The notes under the pieces: model-generated | Seen by the model: only the letters and a program-made list of their open reading frames with translations | Database searches by the model: none | Told to the model about the DNA's origin: nothing | Shown here: positions 27,246 through 37,309 of the stretch, piece by piece | Layout: each line of letters opens with the position of its first letter | Position numbering within the stretch: position 1 is the stretch's first letter | NCBI GenBank assembly: GCA_913060475.1 | Contig: CAJXSD010000001.1 | Span: 173,217-237,216, forward strand | DNA length: 64,000 nt | Origin: an uncultured Paracoccaceae bacterium | GTDB taxonomy: Bacteria; Pseudomonadota; Alphaproteobacteria; Rhodobacterales; Rhodobacteraceae | Direction of reading: 5' to 3' | Program-made: the position numbers and the translations under genes

Positions 27246-28498
27246 TCTGCGATATTCAACGCCAATTTGATGCCGGCATTGATCGACTGGCGCTGGACCC
27301 GGTGCCGGGCCGGGTTCTGGTGGCGGTGTCGGGTGGATCTGACAGTGTTGCCCTATTGCTGTTGACGCAAGATTGGGCCATGCGCCACGGCGTTCAGGTG
27401 TCTGTTGTCACCGTCGATCACCAGCTGCGTCGTGAAAGCGGGCAAGAGGCGGATTGGGTACATAGGTTATGCGACCGCCTCGGCCTGCCGCATCGCACGG
27501 TGGTCTGGGATGATTGGCAGGGGCAGGGGAACAAACAGGCGGCCGCGCGCGCAGCACGGTATCGATTGATCCGGTCTGTTTGTCCCGATCCCGCGACGCC
27601 CGTGTTCGTTGGACATACCTTGGACGATCAGGCCGAAACCGTTTTGATGCGGATCAAACGGGGATCCGGCGTTGATGGGCTGGCGGCCATGGTCCCACGC
27701 CGTAGGCTGCCCAATGGGTTGGAATTACTGCGCCCCATGTTGGAGATATCGCGCGCCGATTTGCGCCGCTATCTGGCGGCGCGGGGGCAAACATGGTGCG
27801 ATGATCCCAGCAATGATAACCCCGATTATGACCGGATCCGAATGCGCCACGCGCTGCCCCATTTGGCTCAGCTGGGCCTTGATCCCGCGACCCTTTCCAA
27901 ATTGGCGCACAGCATGCAACGCGCAGGGGCGGCATTGTCTGTTGCCACACAAACCGCCGCCCGCGATATTGTGATCCAGGACGCACTGGGTGTGAAGTTA
28001 TCACTGGCGGGATTGTTTGGAACCCCTGATGAAATCCGTTTGCGGTTGCTGGCGGCCGCCTTGATGTGGACCAGCGGATCACCGTATCGGCCCAGATTGT
28101 CCAGCCTAGAAAAGGTCTGGCACGCGGTCCAGCGGGGGCGTGTGCAAACCTTGATGGGCTGTGTGTTATCCCCCCGTAAATCCTGCGTCTGGATTGATCG
28201 CGAATTCAGCGCCCTGCCCGACACATCGACACCTGCCATATCAGGTGCAATTTGGGATGGGCATTGGGCCTATGCCGGACCAGCGCACAGCGATTGGATC
28301 ATCGCGCCACTGGGGCCCATGGGCGTCGCACAACTGCCCAAAGACATCAAAAAACGCCAGCCCAGCCGCCGGTTACAGGTACAACCTGCGCTGTTTGCGG
28401 GCGAAATATTGCAAGCCACGCCAACTTTGGTTGCAGAGGATGAAAAATATTTAACGAATTTGCGGCCAAAGTTCGCAGATTTCCTGATAGGCCATTGA
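27236..28498 (+). CDS. tilS: tRNA(Ile)-lysidine synthetase TilS
   Basis: Modifies C34 of the CAU tRNA-Ile to lysidine using ATP, essential for AUA decoding. 420 residues; PP-loop SGGSDS at 32-37 (VLVAVSGGSDSVALLLL) and the N-terminal N-type ATP pyrophosphatase fold, with HTLDDQAETVLMRIKRGSGVDGLAAM. The start is GTG at 27236, inside the end of cpoB. It ends 77 bases before ftsH, the conserved order tilS-ftsH. Confidence 0.93.
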   Translation: MSVICDIQRQFDAGIDRLALDPVPGRVLVAVSGGSDSVALLLLTQDWAMRHGVQVSVVTVDHQLRRESGQEADWVHRLCDRLGLPHRTVVWDDWQGQGNKQAAARAARYRLIRSVCPDPATPVFVGHTLDDQAETVLMRIKRGSGVDGLAAMVPRRRLPNGLELLRPMLEISRADLRRYLAARGQTWCDDPSNDNPDYDRIRMRHALPHLAQLGLDPATLSKLAHSMQRAGAALSVATQTAARDIVIQDALGVKLSLAGLFGTPDEIRLRLLAAALMWTSGSPYRPRLSSLEKVWHAVQRGRVQTLMGCVLSPRKSCVWIDREFSALPDTSTPAISGAIWDGHWAYAGPAHSDWIIAPLGPMGVAQLPKDIKKRQPSRRLQVQPALFAGEILQATPTLVAEDEKYLTNLRPKFADFLIGH

Positions 28499-28533
28499 AC
28501 CTTGGGCCCCAATGTCTATTTATGAACCAACGC

Positions 28534-28551
28534 TTCTGTGGTATCACAGAA
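28534..28551 (+). promoter_or_regulatory. Small hairpin in the ftsH leader
   Basis: TTCTGTG (28534-28540), loop GTAT, CACAGAA (28545-28551): a perfect 7-bp hairpin ending 24 bases before the ftsH start codon. It has no T-run, so it is an RNA leader structure or a DNA operator; function unknown. Confidence 0.3.
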
Positions 28552-28575
28552 CCTAAGTAATGTAGGAGACATGCC

Positions 28576-30477
28576 TTGGGCAATAATCGAAACATCGCAT
28601 TTTGGGTCGTTCTGTTTTTACTGGTCGTTGTCTTGTTCAACGTATTCAGCAATGGCGGCAGCACACTTCAAAGCCGCGAAATCAGCTATTCCGACTTTGT
28701 GACTTCTGTTGAACAGGGGGATGTGTCCGCCGTAACATTGGATGGCGAACGCGTCCGCTTTGTCGGCGGGGATAAACGCGAATATATGACCATCCGTCCG
28801 GCCGATAGCAATCTGACTGAATTGTTGATTGACAACAATGTTGCCATCCGCGCCGAGGCGCAGGAACAATCAGGGCTACAGTCGTTTTTCATGACCTTGT
28901 TCCCGTTCCTGCTGTTAATCGGGGTCTGGATTTATTTTATGAACCGGATGCAGGGCGGCGGCAAAGGGGGCGCGATGGGCTTTGGCAAATCCAAGGCGAA
29001 ATTGTTGACCGAAAAACAGGGCCGCGTGACATTTGATGATGTGGCTGGCATCGACGAGGCCAAAGAAGAGCTGGAAGAAATCGTCGAATTCCTACGCAAT
29101 CCCCAAAAATACAGCCGTCTGGGCGGCACAATCCCAAAAGGTGCATTGCTGGTGGGCCCCCCCGGTACCGGTAAAACCCTGTTGGCGCGCGCGATTGCGG
29201 GCGAGGCCGGGGTGCCGTTTTTCACCATTTCCGGTTCTGATTTCGTTGAAATGTTTGTGGGTGTCGGTGCCAGCCGTGTGCGCGACATGTTCGAACAGGC
29301 CAAGAAAAACGCACCCTGTATCGTGTTTATCGACGAAATCGACGCCGTGGGCCGCCATCGCGGCGCAGGTTACGGCGGCGGGAATGACGAACGTGAACAG
29401 ACATTGAACCAGTTGTTGGTCGAAATGGACGGGTTTGAGGCAAACGAAGGTGTGATCATCGTCGCGGCCACAAACCGCCGTGATGTCTTGGACCCCGCGC
29501 TGCTGCGTCCGGGCAGGTTTGACCGTCAGGTGACGGTGCCGAACCCTGATATCAAGGGGCGCGAAAAAATCCTGAACGTGCATGCGCGCAAAACGCCCTT
29601 GGGTCCAGATGTGGATCTGCGTTTGATTGCCCGCGGCACACCGGGGTTTTCGGGCGCTGACTTGGCCAATTTGGTGAACGAAGCGGCCCTGATGGCGGCG
29701 CGTGTTGGACGGTCTGTTGTGACAATGACAGATTTCGAAAACGCCAAAGACAAAGTCATGATGGGTGCCGAACGCCGGTCCATGGTTTTGACCCAAGATC
29801 AAAAGGAAAAAACCGCCTATCACGAGGCTGGACATGCGGTGGTCGGTCTGACACTGCCACAATGTGATCCCGTCTACAAAGCGACGATCATCCCCCGTGG
29901 CGGTGCGTTGGGTATGGTTGTGTCCTTGCCTGAAATCGATCGCCTGAATTGGCACAAATCCGAATGCGAAGAAAAGTTGGCCATGACCATGGCGGGCAAA
30001 GCGGCTGAAATCATCAAATACGGTGCGGACAATGTGTCAAACGGCCCCGCAGGCGATATTCAGCAGGCATCGGGTCTGGCGCGCGCCATGGTGTTGCGTT
30101 GGGGCATGTCAGACAAGGTCGGCAACATCGATTATTCCGAAGCCCACGAAGGGTATCAGGGCAATACAGCCGGATTTTCCGTATCCGCCCATACCAAGGA
30201 ACTGATCGAGGAAGAGGTCAAAAGCTTTATCCAGCGTGGATATGACCGTGCATATGAAATTCTGACCGAGAAAAAGGACGAATGGGAACGTTTGGCCAAG
30301 GGGTTGTTGGAATATGAAACCCTGACAGGTGACGAAATCAAACGCGTCATGCAGGGCCTGCCCCCCCAAGGTGATGATGACCCAGAGGATGACGGGACAG
30401 CATCCGTCACCGCGATTCCGAAAACCAAGCCTAAGCCCAAATCATCCGAGGGTGATTTGGCACCGGAACCAAGCTGA
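28576..30477 (+). CDS. ftsH: ATP-dependent zinc metalloprotease FtsH
   Basis: A membrane AAA+ protease that degrades misfolded and regulatory membrane proteins. 633 residues: two N-terminal membrane helices ([19 protein letters not shown] and [18 protein letters not shown]) around a periplasmic loop, Walker A GPPGTGKT at about 194-201, Walker [16 protein letters not shown], the second region of homology, and zinc site HEAGH at about 416-420. The start is TTG at 28576 with AGGAG 8 bases upstream, giving the family N-terminus GNNRNIAFW. An ATG at 28571 is out of frame and stops after about 44 codons. Confidence 0.96.
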   Translation: MGNNRNIAFWVVLFLLVVVLFNVFSNGGSTLQSREISYSDFVTSVEQGDVSAVTLDGERVRFVGGDKREYMTIRPADSNLTELLIDNNVAIRAEAQEQSGLQSFFMTLFPFLLLIGVWIYFMNRMQGGGKGGAMGFGKSKAKLLTEKQGRVTFDDVAGIDEAKEELEEIVEFLRNPQKYSRLGGTIPKGALLVGPPGTGKTLLARAIAGEAGVPFFTISGSDFVEMFVGVGASRVRDMFEQAKKNAPCIVFIDEIDAVGRHRGAGYGGGNDEREQTLNQLLVEMDGFEANEGVIIVAATNRRDVLDPALLRPGRFDRQVTVPNPDIKGREKILNVHARKTPLGPDVDLRLIARGTPGFSGADLANLVNEAALMAARVGRSVVTMTDFENAKDKVMMGAERRSMVLTQDQKEKTAYHEAGHAVVGLTLPQCDPVYKATIIPRGGALGMVVSLPEIDRLNWHKSECEEKLAMTMAGKAAEIIKYGADNVSNGPAGDIQQASGLARAMVLRWGMSDKVGNIDYSEAHEGYQGNTAGFSVSAHTKELIEEEVKSFIQRGYDRAYEILTEKKDEWERLAKGLLEYETLTGDEIKRVMQGLPPQGDDDPEDDGTASVTAIPKTKPKPKSSEGDLAPEPS

Positions 30478-30482
30478 TTAAT

Positions 30483-30507
30483 AAAACCCCGCATCGCGCG
30501 GGGTTTT
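30483..30507 (+). terminator. Strong intrinsic terminator after ftsH
   Basis: AAAACCCCGC (30483-30492) pairs with GCGGGGTTTT (30498-30507), loop ATCGC, followed by TTATTT. It lies 5 bases after the ftsH stop. Confidence 0.92.
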
Positions 30508-30557
30508 TTATTTAACGGACCGCTCTAAATGACACCTTATCAAGATAAGGAGGCATT

Positions 30558-30797
30558 ATGTCAGACCCAATCATTTTTCAAAAATCGCCCATGCCCATCG
30601 ACGTAGAAGAGGGCAAAACATATTTTTGGTGCGCATGTGGTAAAAGCGCCAAGCAGCCATTTTGCGATGGCAGCCACAAAGGCAGCGAAATTAACCCCGT
30701 AAAATACACGGCCGAAAAAACCGGCAAGGTGTTTTTTTGCGGCTGCAAGCACAGCGCCAAAGCGCCACTTTGTGATGGGTCGCATTCGAAATTGTAA
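30558..30797 (+). CDS. Tandem CDGSH iron-sulfur protein
   Basis: A 79-residue protein with two complete CDGSH [2Fe-2S] sites of the C-x-C-x8-CDGSH pattern: C25, C27, C36, H40 and C61, C63, C72, H76. It has no membrane helix or signal, so it is a soluble bacterial relative of the mitoNEET/Miner2 group, with a role in electron or cluster transfer. AAGGAGG lies before the ATG. It is flanked by terminators on both sides, so it is a single-gene unit. Confidence 0.92.
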   Translation: MSDPIIFQKSPMPIDVEEGKTYFWCACGKSAKQPFCDGSHKGSEINPVKYTAEKTGKVFFCGCKHSAKAPLCDGSHSKL

Positions 30798-30811
30798 TCG
30801 CATAAAGCCAC

Positions 30812-30837
30812 AAGGGCCACGACAAAGCGTGGCCCTT
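30812..30837. terminator. Bidirectional terminator between the CDGSH gene and lpdA
   Basis: AAGGGCCACG (30812-30821) pairs with CGTGGCCCTT (30828-30837), with outer CACAA/TTGTG pairing via one bulged base. TTTGTGTTT follows on plus. It sits between convergent stops at 30797 and 30863. Confidence 0.75.
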
Positions 30838-30862
30838 TGTGTTTGATTTGAATTGTGGCGAC

Positions 30863-32251
30863 TTACGCGTGGATCGCCCCATCACCACAGGCCAGTGCCG
30901 CTTCGCGGACCGCTTCGGAATAGGTAGGGTGGGCGTGGCAGGTCAGAGCCAGATCCTCGGCCGAGGCGCCAAATTCCATTGCAACACAGATTTCATGGAT
31001 CAAATCGCCAGCCGCCGGGCCAATGATATGCGCGCCCAAAATACGGTCGGTTTCTGCATCCGCCAGCAATTTGACAAACCCGTCTGCGGCAAAGTTCGCC
31101 TTGGCGCGCCCATTGCCCATAAAGTTGAATTTGCCGACTTTATAGGCGCGGCCCTCGGCTTTCAGGGTTTCTTCAGTTTTGCCGACATTGGCCACTTCGG
31201 GGTTGGTGTAAATAACCCCTGGGATCACGTCATAATTCACATGACCGTGTTTGCCCGCGATCACTTCGGCTGCAGCCATGCCTTCGTCTTCGGCTTTGTG
31301 GGCCAGCATCGGGCCGGCGATGGCGTCACCGATGGCATAGATGCCCGGGATGTTGGTTTGCCACTGCGCATTTGTCGCAATCTGGCCGCGTTCCGTCATT
31401 GTCACACCCAGCGCCTCGAGCCCCAAACCGTCGGTATAGGGTTTGCGCCCGGTGGCCACCAAGACAACATCTGCATCAATGCTGTGTTCGCTGTCGTCCT
31501 TGCGCAGGGCATAGGTGACTTTGGCCTTGGTTTTTGTTTTGTCCACTTTCTGAACCGCAGCGCCCATGACAAATTTCATGCCTTGCTTTTTCAAAATGCG
31601 CTGGAATGTTTTTTGAACCTCGCCGTCCATGCCGGGGGTGATGACATCCAGGTATTCAACAACTGTGACCTCGGCGCCAAGACGGGCATAGACAGACCCC
31701 AGTTCCAGTCCGATGACCCCTGCGCCAATGACAACCATTTTCTTGGGCGTTTTGGGAAGGCTGAGTGCGCCGGTTGAGGTAACGACGATTTTTTCGTCAA
31801 TCTCTATCCCGGGCAGGGCAGAGGGAACGGATCCCGAGGCGATGATGATGTTTTTGGTGCTATAGGTGGTGTCGCCAACGCTGACCTGACCTGCCTCTGG
31901 AATGGAACCCCAACCTTTGAGCCAATCGATTTTATTTTTCTTGAACAGAAATTCGATGCCCTTGGTGTTGCCATCGATCACGTCATCTTTGTAGGCCTGC
32001 ATTTTGCCCCAATCAACAGATGGCGGCTTGCCGATAAGGCCCATTTTTTCGAAATTATGTTCCGCTTCGTGCAGTTGATGCGATGCGTGCAGCAGCGCCT
32101 TGGAGGGGATACAGCCGACGTTCAAGCAGGTGCCGCCCAATGTTTCACGTCCCTCGACGCAGGCGGTTTTCAGGCCAAGTTGTGCGCAGCGGATTGCAGC
32201 AACATAGCCGCCGGGGCCGCCGCCGATGACGATGACATCATATTGAGACAT
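30863..32251 (-). CDS. lpdA: Dihydrolipoyl dehydrogenase (E3)
   Basis: An FAD/NAD disulfide oxidoreductase that reoxidises lipoamide of 2-oxo acid dehydrogenases. 462 residues: FAD motif [10 protein letters not shown], redox disulfide C42/C47 in [16 protein letters not shown] motif [20 protein letters not shown], and the C-terminal catalytic [12 protein letters not shown] with the active His-Glu pair. It lies downstream of sucA-sucB on the same strand (a MAPEG gene intervenes), so it is the probable E3 of 2-oxoglutarate dehydrogenase. Confidence 0.96.
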   Translation of the reverse strand: MSQYDVIVIGGGPGGYVAAIRCAQLGLKTACVEGRETLGGTCLNVGCIPSKALLHASHQLHEAEHNFEKMGLIGKPPSVDWGKMQAYKDDVIDGNTKGIEFLFKKNKIDWLKGWGSIPEAGQVSVGDTTYSTKNIIIASGSVPSALPGIEIDEKIVVTSTGALSLPKTPKKMVVIGAGVIGLELGSVYARLGAEVTVVEYLDVITPGMDGEVQKTFQRILKKQGMKFVMGAAVQKVDKTKTKAKVTYALRKDDSEHSIDADVVLVATGRKPYTDGLGLEALGVTMTERGQIATNAQWQTNIPGIYAIGDAIAGPMLAHKAEDEGMAAAEVIAGKHGHVNYDVIPGVIYTNPEVANVGKTEETLKAEGRAYKVGKFNFMGNGRAKANFAADGFVKLLADAETDRILGAHIIGPAAGDLIHEICVAMEFGASAEDLALTCHAHPTYSEAVREAALACGDGAIHA

Positions 32252-32292
32252 GTGGAAATCCTTTCAATGTGTTTGGGGTGGGGCGCTGCCGC

Positions 32293-32338
32293 CTTGGCCT
32301 GCGGCCAATTCCCCCGGGATATTTGGCGACAAAAAATG
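32293..32338 (+). repeat. Copy of a dispersed intergenic repeat (about 46-50 bases)
   Basis: CTTGGCCT..GGCCAATTC, then CCCCGGGATATTT, three bases, GACAAAAAATG. It is closely matched, with three one-base gaps, by the reverse complement of 62022-62070. It starts with a small GGCC/GGCC hairpin and ends exactly at the stop of the MAPEG gene, filling the gap to lpdA. A shortened relative, GAGTATTTGGGCAAAAATGAA, is at 52035-52055. Confidence 0.7.
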
Positions 32339-32728
32339 TCATAGCAGTGAAACGCCCAAGATTACACCGATGGCGCCGAGACCCAGCGTCCAAAATATGG
32401 TGCGCCAAGGTGAGAGGCCAAAGAGATAGGCGGGAATGTATAGGGTTCGTGCGATGATATATGTCCATGCAGCGCCTGCTGTCAGATGCGTGTTTGACTG
32501 GCTGAACTGGCATAGGCAAACGGCGATCGTGAAGAGGAGCAGACTTTCGAAGTGATTATTCATCGCCCGCTGGGCGCGGGCGGCCTTGCCGGTTAAGTTG
32601 CGGGTTTGATCACGTGCGCTGAGGGAATATGAAACCCCGAGTTCACGATTGCCCAAGACCGCATAGAACGCGATTTGCGCGATCTGTAGCACAGCAGCAA
32701 GTCCAAGGGCGGTGAGTTCTGGGGACAT
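32339..32728 (-). CDS. MAPEG family membrane protein
   Basis: A 129-residue protein with four hydrophobic helices and the MAPEG pattern (RAQRAMNNHFESLLLFTIAVCLCQ: basic-polar followed by Asn-His-x-Glu, then helix). MAPEG proteins include glutathione-dependent membrane enzymes, but bacterial members of this type mostly have no known substrate. Its place between sucB and lpdA is a frequent arrangement in Rhodobacterales, with no evident metabolic reason. Confidence 0.85.
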   Translation of the reverse strand: MSPELTALGLAAVLQIAQIAFYAVLGNRELGVSYSLSARDQTRNLTGKAARAQRAMNNHFESLLLFTIAVCLCQFSQSNTHLTAGAAWTYIIARTLYIPAYLFGLSPWRTIFWTLGLGAIGVILGVSLL

Positions 32729-32784
32729 AGGGGCGCACCGGATATGAGCGGCGCGGCCCGTGGGTTTGGGCCGCGCGCATGGGT

Positions 32785-34272
32785 TTAAAGGTCGAGCAAC
32801 AGGCGGCGTGGATCTTCGAGCGCCTCTTTGACGCGGACAAGGAAGGTCACAGCACCTTTGCCGTCAACGATGCGGTGATCGTAGGACAGGGCCAGATACA
32901 TCATCGGGCGGATCACGATTTCACCATTCACGACCACGGGGCGGTCTTGGATTTTGTGCATGCCCAAGATGCCGGATTGTGGTGGGTTCAAGATGGGAGA
33001 TGACATGAGCGAGCCATAAACGCCGCCGTTCGAGATGGTAAATGTGCCGCCCTGCATTTCTGCCATGGACAATTTACCATCGCGGGCGCGGCGGCCTTTT
33101 TCGGCGATTGCCTTTTCGATGTCTGCAAATGACATTTGGTCAGCGTCACGAATAACGGGCACGACCAAGCCTGTTGGGGTGCCTGCGGCAACGCCCATAT
33201 GGACATAGTTTTTGTAAACAATGTCTGTGCCGTCGATTTCAGCGTTGACCTCTGGCACCTCTTTTAAGGCGTGGCAGCAGGCTTTGGTAAAGAAGGACAT
33301 AAAGCCCATGCGAGCGCCGTGTTTTTTCTCGAATGCGTCTTTGTATTCGTTGCGCAGTGCCATGACGGCGGACATGTCGACTTCGTTATAGGTGGTCAAC
33401 ATGGCTGCGGTGTTTTGGCTGTCTTTCAGGCGCTTTGCGATTGTCTGGCGCAGGCGGGTCATTTTTACGCGTTCTTCGCGCGCGGCATCGTCCGCGGCCA
33501 CGGGGGCGCGTGGCGCTGCGGCCACGGGTGTTGGTGCTGGTGTTGCGGCGGCGGCGGCCACAGCGCGGGCGACGTCGTCTTTCATGGCGCGGCCGTCGCG
33601 ACCGGTGCCTGTGACGGCGTCACGGGAAATACCGGCTTGGGACATCGCCTTCTTGGCGGCGGGGCTGTCTTCGACGTCCTTGGATGTCGTTGCCGCTGGG
33701 CTGGGGGCAGCGGCTACGGCTGGTGCGGTGGCCGCTGTCGCAGACGCACCGCCCAAAACGGCCAATTTGCCGCCTGCGGCAACGGTTGCGCCCTCGGCTG
33801 CTAGGATTTCGGTCAAAACGCCGGCGGCAGGTGCTGGGACCTCGACCGAAACTTTGTCCGTTTCCAATTCGCAGAGCATCTCATCTTGGGCCACGGTATC
33901 GCCCACCTGTTTGAACCATGTGGCAACGGTCGCCTCGGACACAGATTCGCCCAAGGTCGGGACCATGACATCAACGGCCGCGTCATTGCTGGGTGTGGCG
34001 GCGGCCGCGGGGGTGGCTGCAGGTGCAGCTGCAGCATCGCCTGCGGTGATATTGGCCAACAGGGCATTCACGCCAACGGTTGTGCCTTCGGCGGCGACGA
34101 TGTCACCAATGACTCCTGCGGCGGGGCTGGGAACCTCGACGGTGACTTTGTCCGTTTCTAGTTCACACAGCATTTCGTCAACAGCCACGGCATCGCCTGG
34201 TTTTTTGAACCATGTGGCAACGGTGGCCTCGGTCACGGATTCACCTAAGGTTGGAACACGTACTTCGGTCAT
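32785..34272 (-). CDS. sucB: 2-oxoglutarate dehydrogenase E2 (dihydrolipoyl succinyltransferase) with two lipoyl domains
   Basis: The core of the 2-oxoglutarate dehydrogenase complex; forms succinyl-CoA. 495 residues: lipoyl domain 1 (lipoylated K42 in ETDKVTVEV), an Ala/Pro linker, lipoyl domain 2 (K140 in ETDKVSVEV), a peripheral subunit-binding domain ([26 protein letters not shown], about 210-240), and a catalytic domain ending with SYDHRIVDG. Two lipoyl domains are found in several Rhodobacterales, against one in E. coli. The two domains are nearly identical over [18 protein letters not shown]. It lies 3 bases after sucA. Confidence 0.95.
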   Translation of the reverse strand: MTEVRVPTLGESVTEATVATWFKKPGDAVAVDEMLCELETDKVTVEVPSPAAGVIGDIVAAEGTTVGVNALLANITAGDAAAAPAATPAAAATPSNDAAVDVMVPTLGESVSEATVATWFKQVGDTVAQDEMLCELETDKVSVEVPAPAAGVLTEILAAEGATVAAGGKLAVLGGASATAATAPAVAAAPSPAATTSKDVEDSPAAKKAMSQAGISRDAVTGTGRDGRAMKDDVARAVAAAAATPAPTPVAAAPRAPVAADDAAREERVKMTRLRQTIAKRLKDSQNTAAMLTTYNEVDMSAVMALRNEYKDAFEKKHGARMGFMSFFTKACCHALKEVPEVNAEIDGTDIVYKNYVHMGVAAGTPTGLVVPVIRDADQMSFADIEKAIAEKGRRARDGKLSMAEMQGGTFTISNGGVYGSLMSSPILNPPQSGILGMHKIQDRPVVVNGEIVIRPMMYLALSYDHRIVDGKGAVTFLVRVKEALEDPRRLLLDL

Positions 34273-34275
34273 TTG

Positions 34276-37239
34276 TTAGTTCCCTTTAATAGTCAGCGCT
34301 TCGTTTACCAGCGCTTCTTGTTGTGCTTTGTGTTGCGATGCAAGGCCGGTGGCGGGCGATGCGGATGTCGCGCGACCCACGTAGGTGGGGCGGGTGTGTT
34401 TCGCGCCGATATGGGACAATACCCATTCCAGGTTGGGTTCGATAAACGACCATGCGCCTTGGTTTTTGGGTTCTTCTTGGCACCAGATCATTTCAGCCCC
34501 CTTGAACCGTTCCAATTCCTTGACTGCGGAAATCGCGGGGAAGGGATAGAATTGTTCAAAGCGCAACAGATAAATATCGTCAATGCCACGGGCATCGCGT
34601 TCCTCAAGCAGGTCATAATAAACCTTGCCTGAACACATGACCACGCGTTTGATTTTATCGTCTGCCACCAATTGCGTGTCTGAGTGACCTTTCTGTGCGT
34701 CATCCCATAAGACGCGGTGGAACGATGACCCATCGGTGAAATCGGCAGCGTCGGAAATGCAGAGTTTATGACGCAGCAACGATTTGGGCGTCATCATGAT
34801 CAGCGGTTTCCGATAGCTGCGGTGCAACTGGCGGCGCAGGATGTGGAAATAATTGGCGGGTGTCGAACAATTCGCCACGATCCAGTTGTCTTGACCACAC
34901 ATCTGCAAGAACCGTTCTAGGCGGGCTGAGCTGTGCTCTGGGCCTTGGCCTTCGAAACCGTGGGGCAGCAGTACGACCAGCCCTGACATCCGCAACCATT
35001 TGCTTTCGCCAGAACTGATGAACTGATCGAACATGATTTGCGCGCCGTTTGCGAAATCGCCGAACTGGGCCTCCCACATGACTAATGCGTTTGGTTCGGA
35101 CAGGGAATAGCCGTATTCAAAGCCAAGCACCGCATATTCCGAGAGCATGGAATCGATAACTTCGTATTTGGCCTGGCCGTCTCGAATGTGGTTGAGGGGA
35201 TAATACCGCTCTTCTGTTTCTTGGTTGACCAGACCTGAATGACGTTGGCTGAATGTGCCGCGTGTTGCGTCCTGACCTGCCAGACGGACAGGGTATCCTT
35301 CGGTCATGAGTGATCCGAATGCCAATGCCTCGGCTGTGGCCCAGTCAAACCCCTGGCCAGTTGCGAACATCTGTTTTTTGGTGTCCAGCAGACGGGCAAC
35401 GGTTTTGTGGATCGGGAAATTGTCGGGCGCCGTGGTTAAGGCGCGCCCCACCTCTTGCAAGGTGTCCGATGCAATGGCGGTTTTGCCGCGCTGATAATCC
35501 TCTTTGTTGCGGTCCAAATGCGACCAGCGACCATCCAACCAATCAGCTTTGTTGGGTTTATAGTCTTTGCCTGCTTCGAATTCGTCATTCAGGAACGCTT
35601 GGAAGCCCGCTTTCATATCCTCGATTTCGCCCTCGGGGATCAAACCGTCACGGACCAAGCGTTCTGTATACAGGGCAAGCGTGGTTTTTTGACGCTTGAT
35701 TTTGTTGTACATGATCGGGTTGGTAAACATCGGCTCGTCGCCTTCGTTGTGACCAAACCGGCGGTAACAGAAAATGTCGATTACCACGTCTTTGTGGAAT
35801 TTCTGACGGAATTCTGTTGCGACCTTGGCGGCGTGGACCACGGCCTCGGGGTCGTCGCCATTGACGTGGAAAATAGGGGCCTCGACCATCAATGCGATGT
35901 CGGTGGGATAGGGGGAGGACCGTGAAAAATGCGGCGCGGTGGTGAACCCGATCTGGTTGTTTACCACAACGTGCATTGTGCCACCAGTTTTATGACCGAT
36001 CAGACCTGACAGGCCGAAACATTCGGCCACAACGCCCTGACCGGCAAAGGCCGCATCCCCATGCAACAATAACGGCAGAACAGCGGTGCGATCAGTGTCG
36101 CCCATTTGTTCCTGTTTCGCACGAACCTTGCCCAGAACAACGGGGTTGACCGCCTCAAGGTGGGATGGGTTTGCGGTTAATGACAGGTGCACGGTATTGC
36201 CGTCGAATTCGCGGTCAGATGACGCGCCTAGGTGGTATTTCACGTCACCCGAACCATCAACATCCTCAGGCTTGAATGACCCGCCCTGAAACTCGTTGAA
36301 AATCGCGCGATAGGGTTTGCCCATCACATTGGCCAAAACCGACAAACGCCCACGGTGCGGCATGCCCACGACGATATCACGCACGCCCAAGGCCCCACCG
36401 CGTTTGATGATTTGTTCCAGCGCGGGGATCAATGCCTCGCCGCCGTCCAGACCAAAACGTTTGGTGCCCATATATTTCACATGCAGGAATTTTTCGAAAC
36501 CTTCAGCCTCGACCAGCTTGTTCAAAATGGCTTTGCGACCCTCGCGGGTAAAGGTGATTTCTTTGCCATATCCTTCAATCCGCTCTTTCAGCCAGCTGGA
36601 TTGTTCTGGATCGGAAATATGCATGTATTGCAGGGCAAACGTGCCGCAATAGGTGCGTTTCACGATATCGACAATCTGGCGCATGGATGCGATCTGCAGC
36701 CCCAGAACGTTATCGATAAAGATTGGGCGATCCATGTCAGCTTCTGAAAAACCGTATGATTTCGGATCCAGTTCAGGATGTGGGGTTTGATCGCGCATCC
36801 CCAATGGGTCAAGGTCGGCCACCAAATGGCCGCGAATGCGATAGGCGCGGATAATCATCAACGCGCGAATACTGTCCAGAACGGCGCGCTTGACCGCATC
36901 GTCCGAGATTTCGACACCTGCGGCGGCTGCCTTTTCTTTGATCTTTTTGCCGGCGCTTTTGGCCTCATCGGGGACGATGGGCCATTCCCCTGTCAGGGCC
37001 GCCGTCCAATCATCATTTGGCTGTTGTGGCCAATCCCCACGGGACCAACTGGCGCCTGCGGCCTCTTGGGTCACATCACCACTGGGATCGCCCAATGATT
37101 GGAAAAAGGCACGCCACGCATCGTCAACCGCGTTCGGATCGGCGGCGTATTGCGCATAAAGCTGTTCCAGATATTCAGCGTTATGCCCCTGCATAAAGGA
37201 TGACGCGTGGAATTGGTCGTTCGGGGAATGGTCGTTCAT
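34276..37239 (-). CDS. sucA: 2-oxoglutarate dehydrogenase E1
   Basis: A thiamine-diphosphate enzyme that decarboxylates 2-oxoglutarate and passes succinyl to lipoyl-SucB. 987 residues from ATG 37239 (MNDHSPNDQFHASSFMQGHNAEYLEQLYAQY), which shows the E1o N-terminal motif; AGGGA lies about 10 bases before it. The thiamine site includes HGDAAFAGQGVVAECFGLSGL, the Mg-binding region follows, and QDNWIVANCSTPANYFHILRRQ is near the C-terminus. The open frame upstream of 37239 (to 37368) overlaps the gap to sucD and is not family-like. Confidence 0.97.
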   Translation of the reverse strand: MNDHSPNDQFHASSFMQGHNAEYLEQLYAQYAADPNAVDDAWRAFFQSLGDPSGDVTQEAAGASWSRGDWPQQPNDDWTAALTGEWPIVPDEAKSAGKKIKEKAAAAGVEISDDAVKRAVLDSIRALMIIRAYRIRGHLVADLDPLGMRDQTPHPELDPKSYGFSEADMDRPIFIDNVLGLQIASMRQIVDIVKRTYCGTFALQYMHISDPEQSSWLKERIEGYGKEITFTREGRKAILNKLVEAEGFEKFLHVKYMGTKRFGLDGGEALIPALEQIIKRGGALGVRDIVVGMPHRGRLSVLANVMGKPYRAIFNEFQGGSFKPEDVDGSGDVKYHLGASSDREFDGNTVHLSLTANPSHLEAVNPVVLGKVRAKQEQMGDTDRTAVLPLLLHGDAAFAGQGVVAECFGLSGLIGHKTGGTMHVVVNNQIGFTTAPHFSRSSPYPTDIALMVEAPIFHVNGDDPEAVVHAAKVATEFRQKFHKDVVIDIFCYRRFGHNEGDEPMFTNPIMYNKIKRQKTTLALYTERLVRDGLIPEGEIEDMKAGFQAFLNDEFEAGKDYKPNKADWLDGRWSHLDRNKEDYQRGKTAIASDTLQEVGRALTTAPDNFPIHKTVARLLDTKKQMFATGQGFDWATAEALAFGSLMTEGYPVRLAGQDATRGTFSQRHSGLVNQETEERYYPLNHIRDGQAKYEVIDSMLSEYAVLGFEYGYSLSEPNALVMWEAQFGDFANGAQIMFDQFISSGESKWLRMSGLVVLLPHGFEGQGPEHSSARLERFLQMCGQDNWIVANCSTPANYFHILRRQLHRSYRKPLIMMTPKSLLRHKLCISDAADFTDGSSFHRVLWDDAQKGHSDTQLVADDKIKRVVMCSGKVYYDLLEERDARGIDDIYLLRFEQFYPFPAISAVKELERFKGAEMIWCQEEPKNQGAWSFIEPNLEWVLSHIGAKHTRPTYVGRATSASPATGLASQHKAQQEALVNEALTIKGN

Positions 37240-37309
37240 ATCATGTATCCCTAATCGGGCTATGGTGGAATGAATGACCCCGCCCCATGGGGGCGAGGCC
37301 CGTTTTCGA

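Noticed and set aside
30839..31777. 312-codon open frame antisense to lpdA
   Set aside because: No family likeness and no start context; lpdA has all its cofactor motifs.
33392..34279. 295-codon open frame antisense to sucB
   Set aside because: Low-complexity Ala/Thr/Ser mirror of the lipoyl-linker region; sucB is certain.
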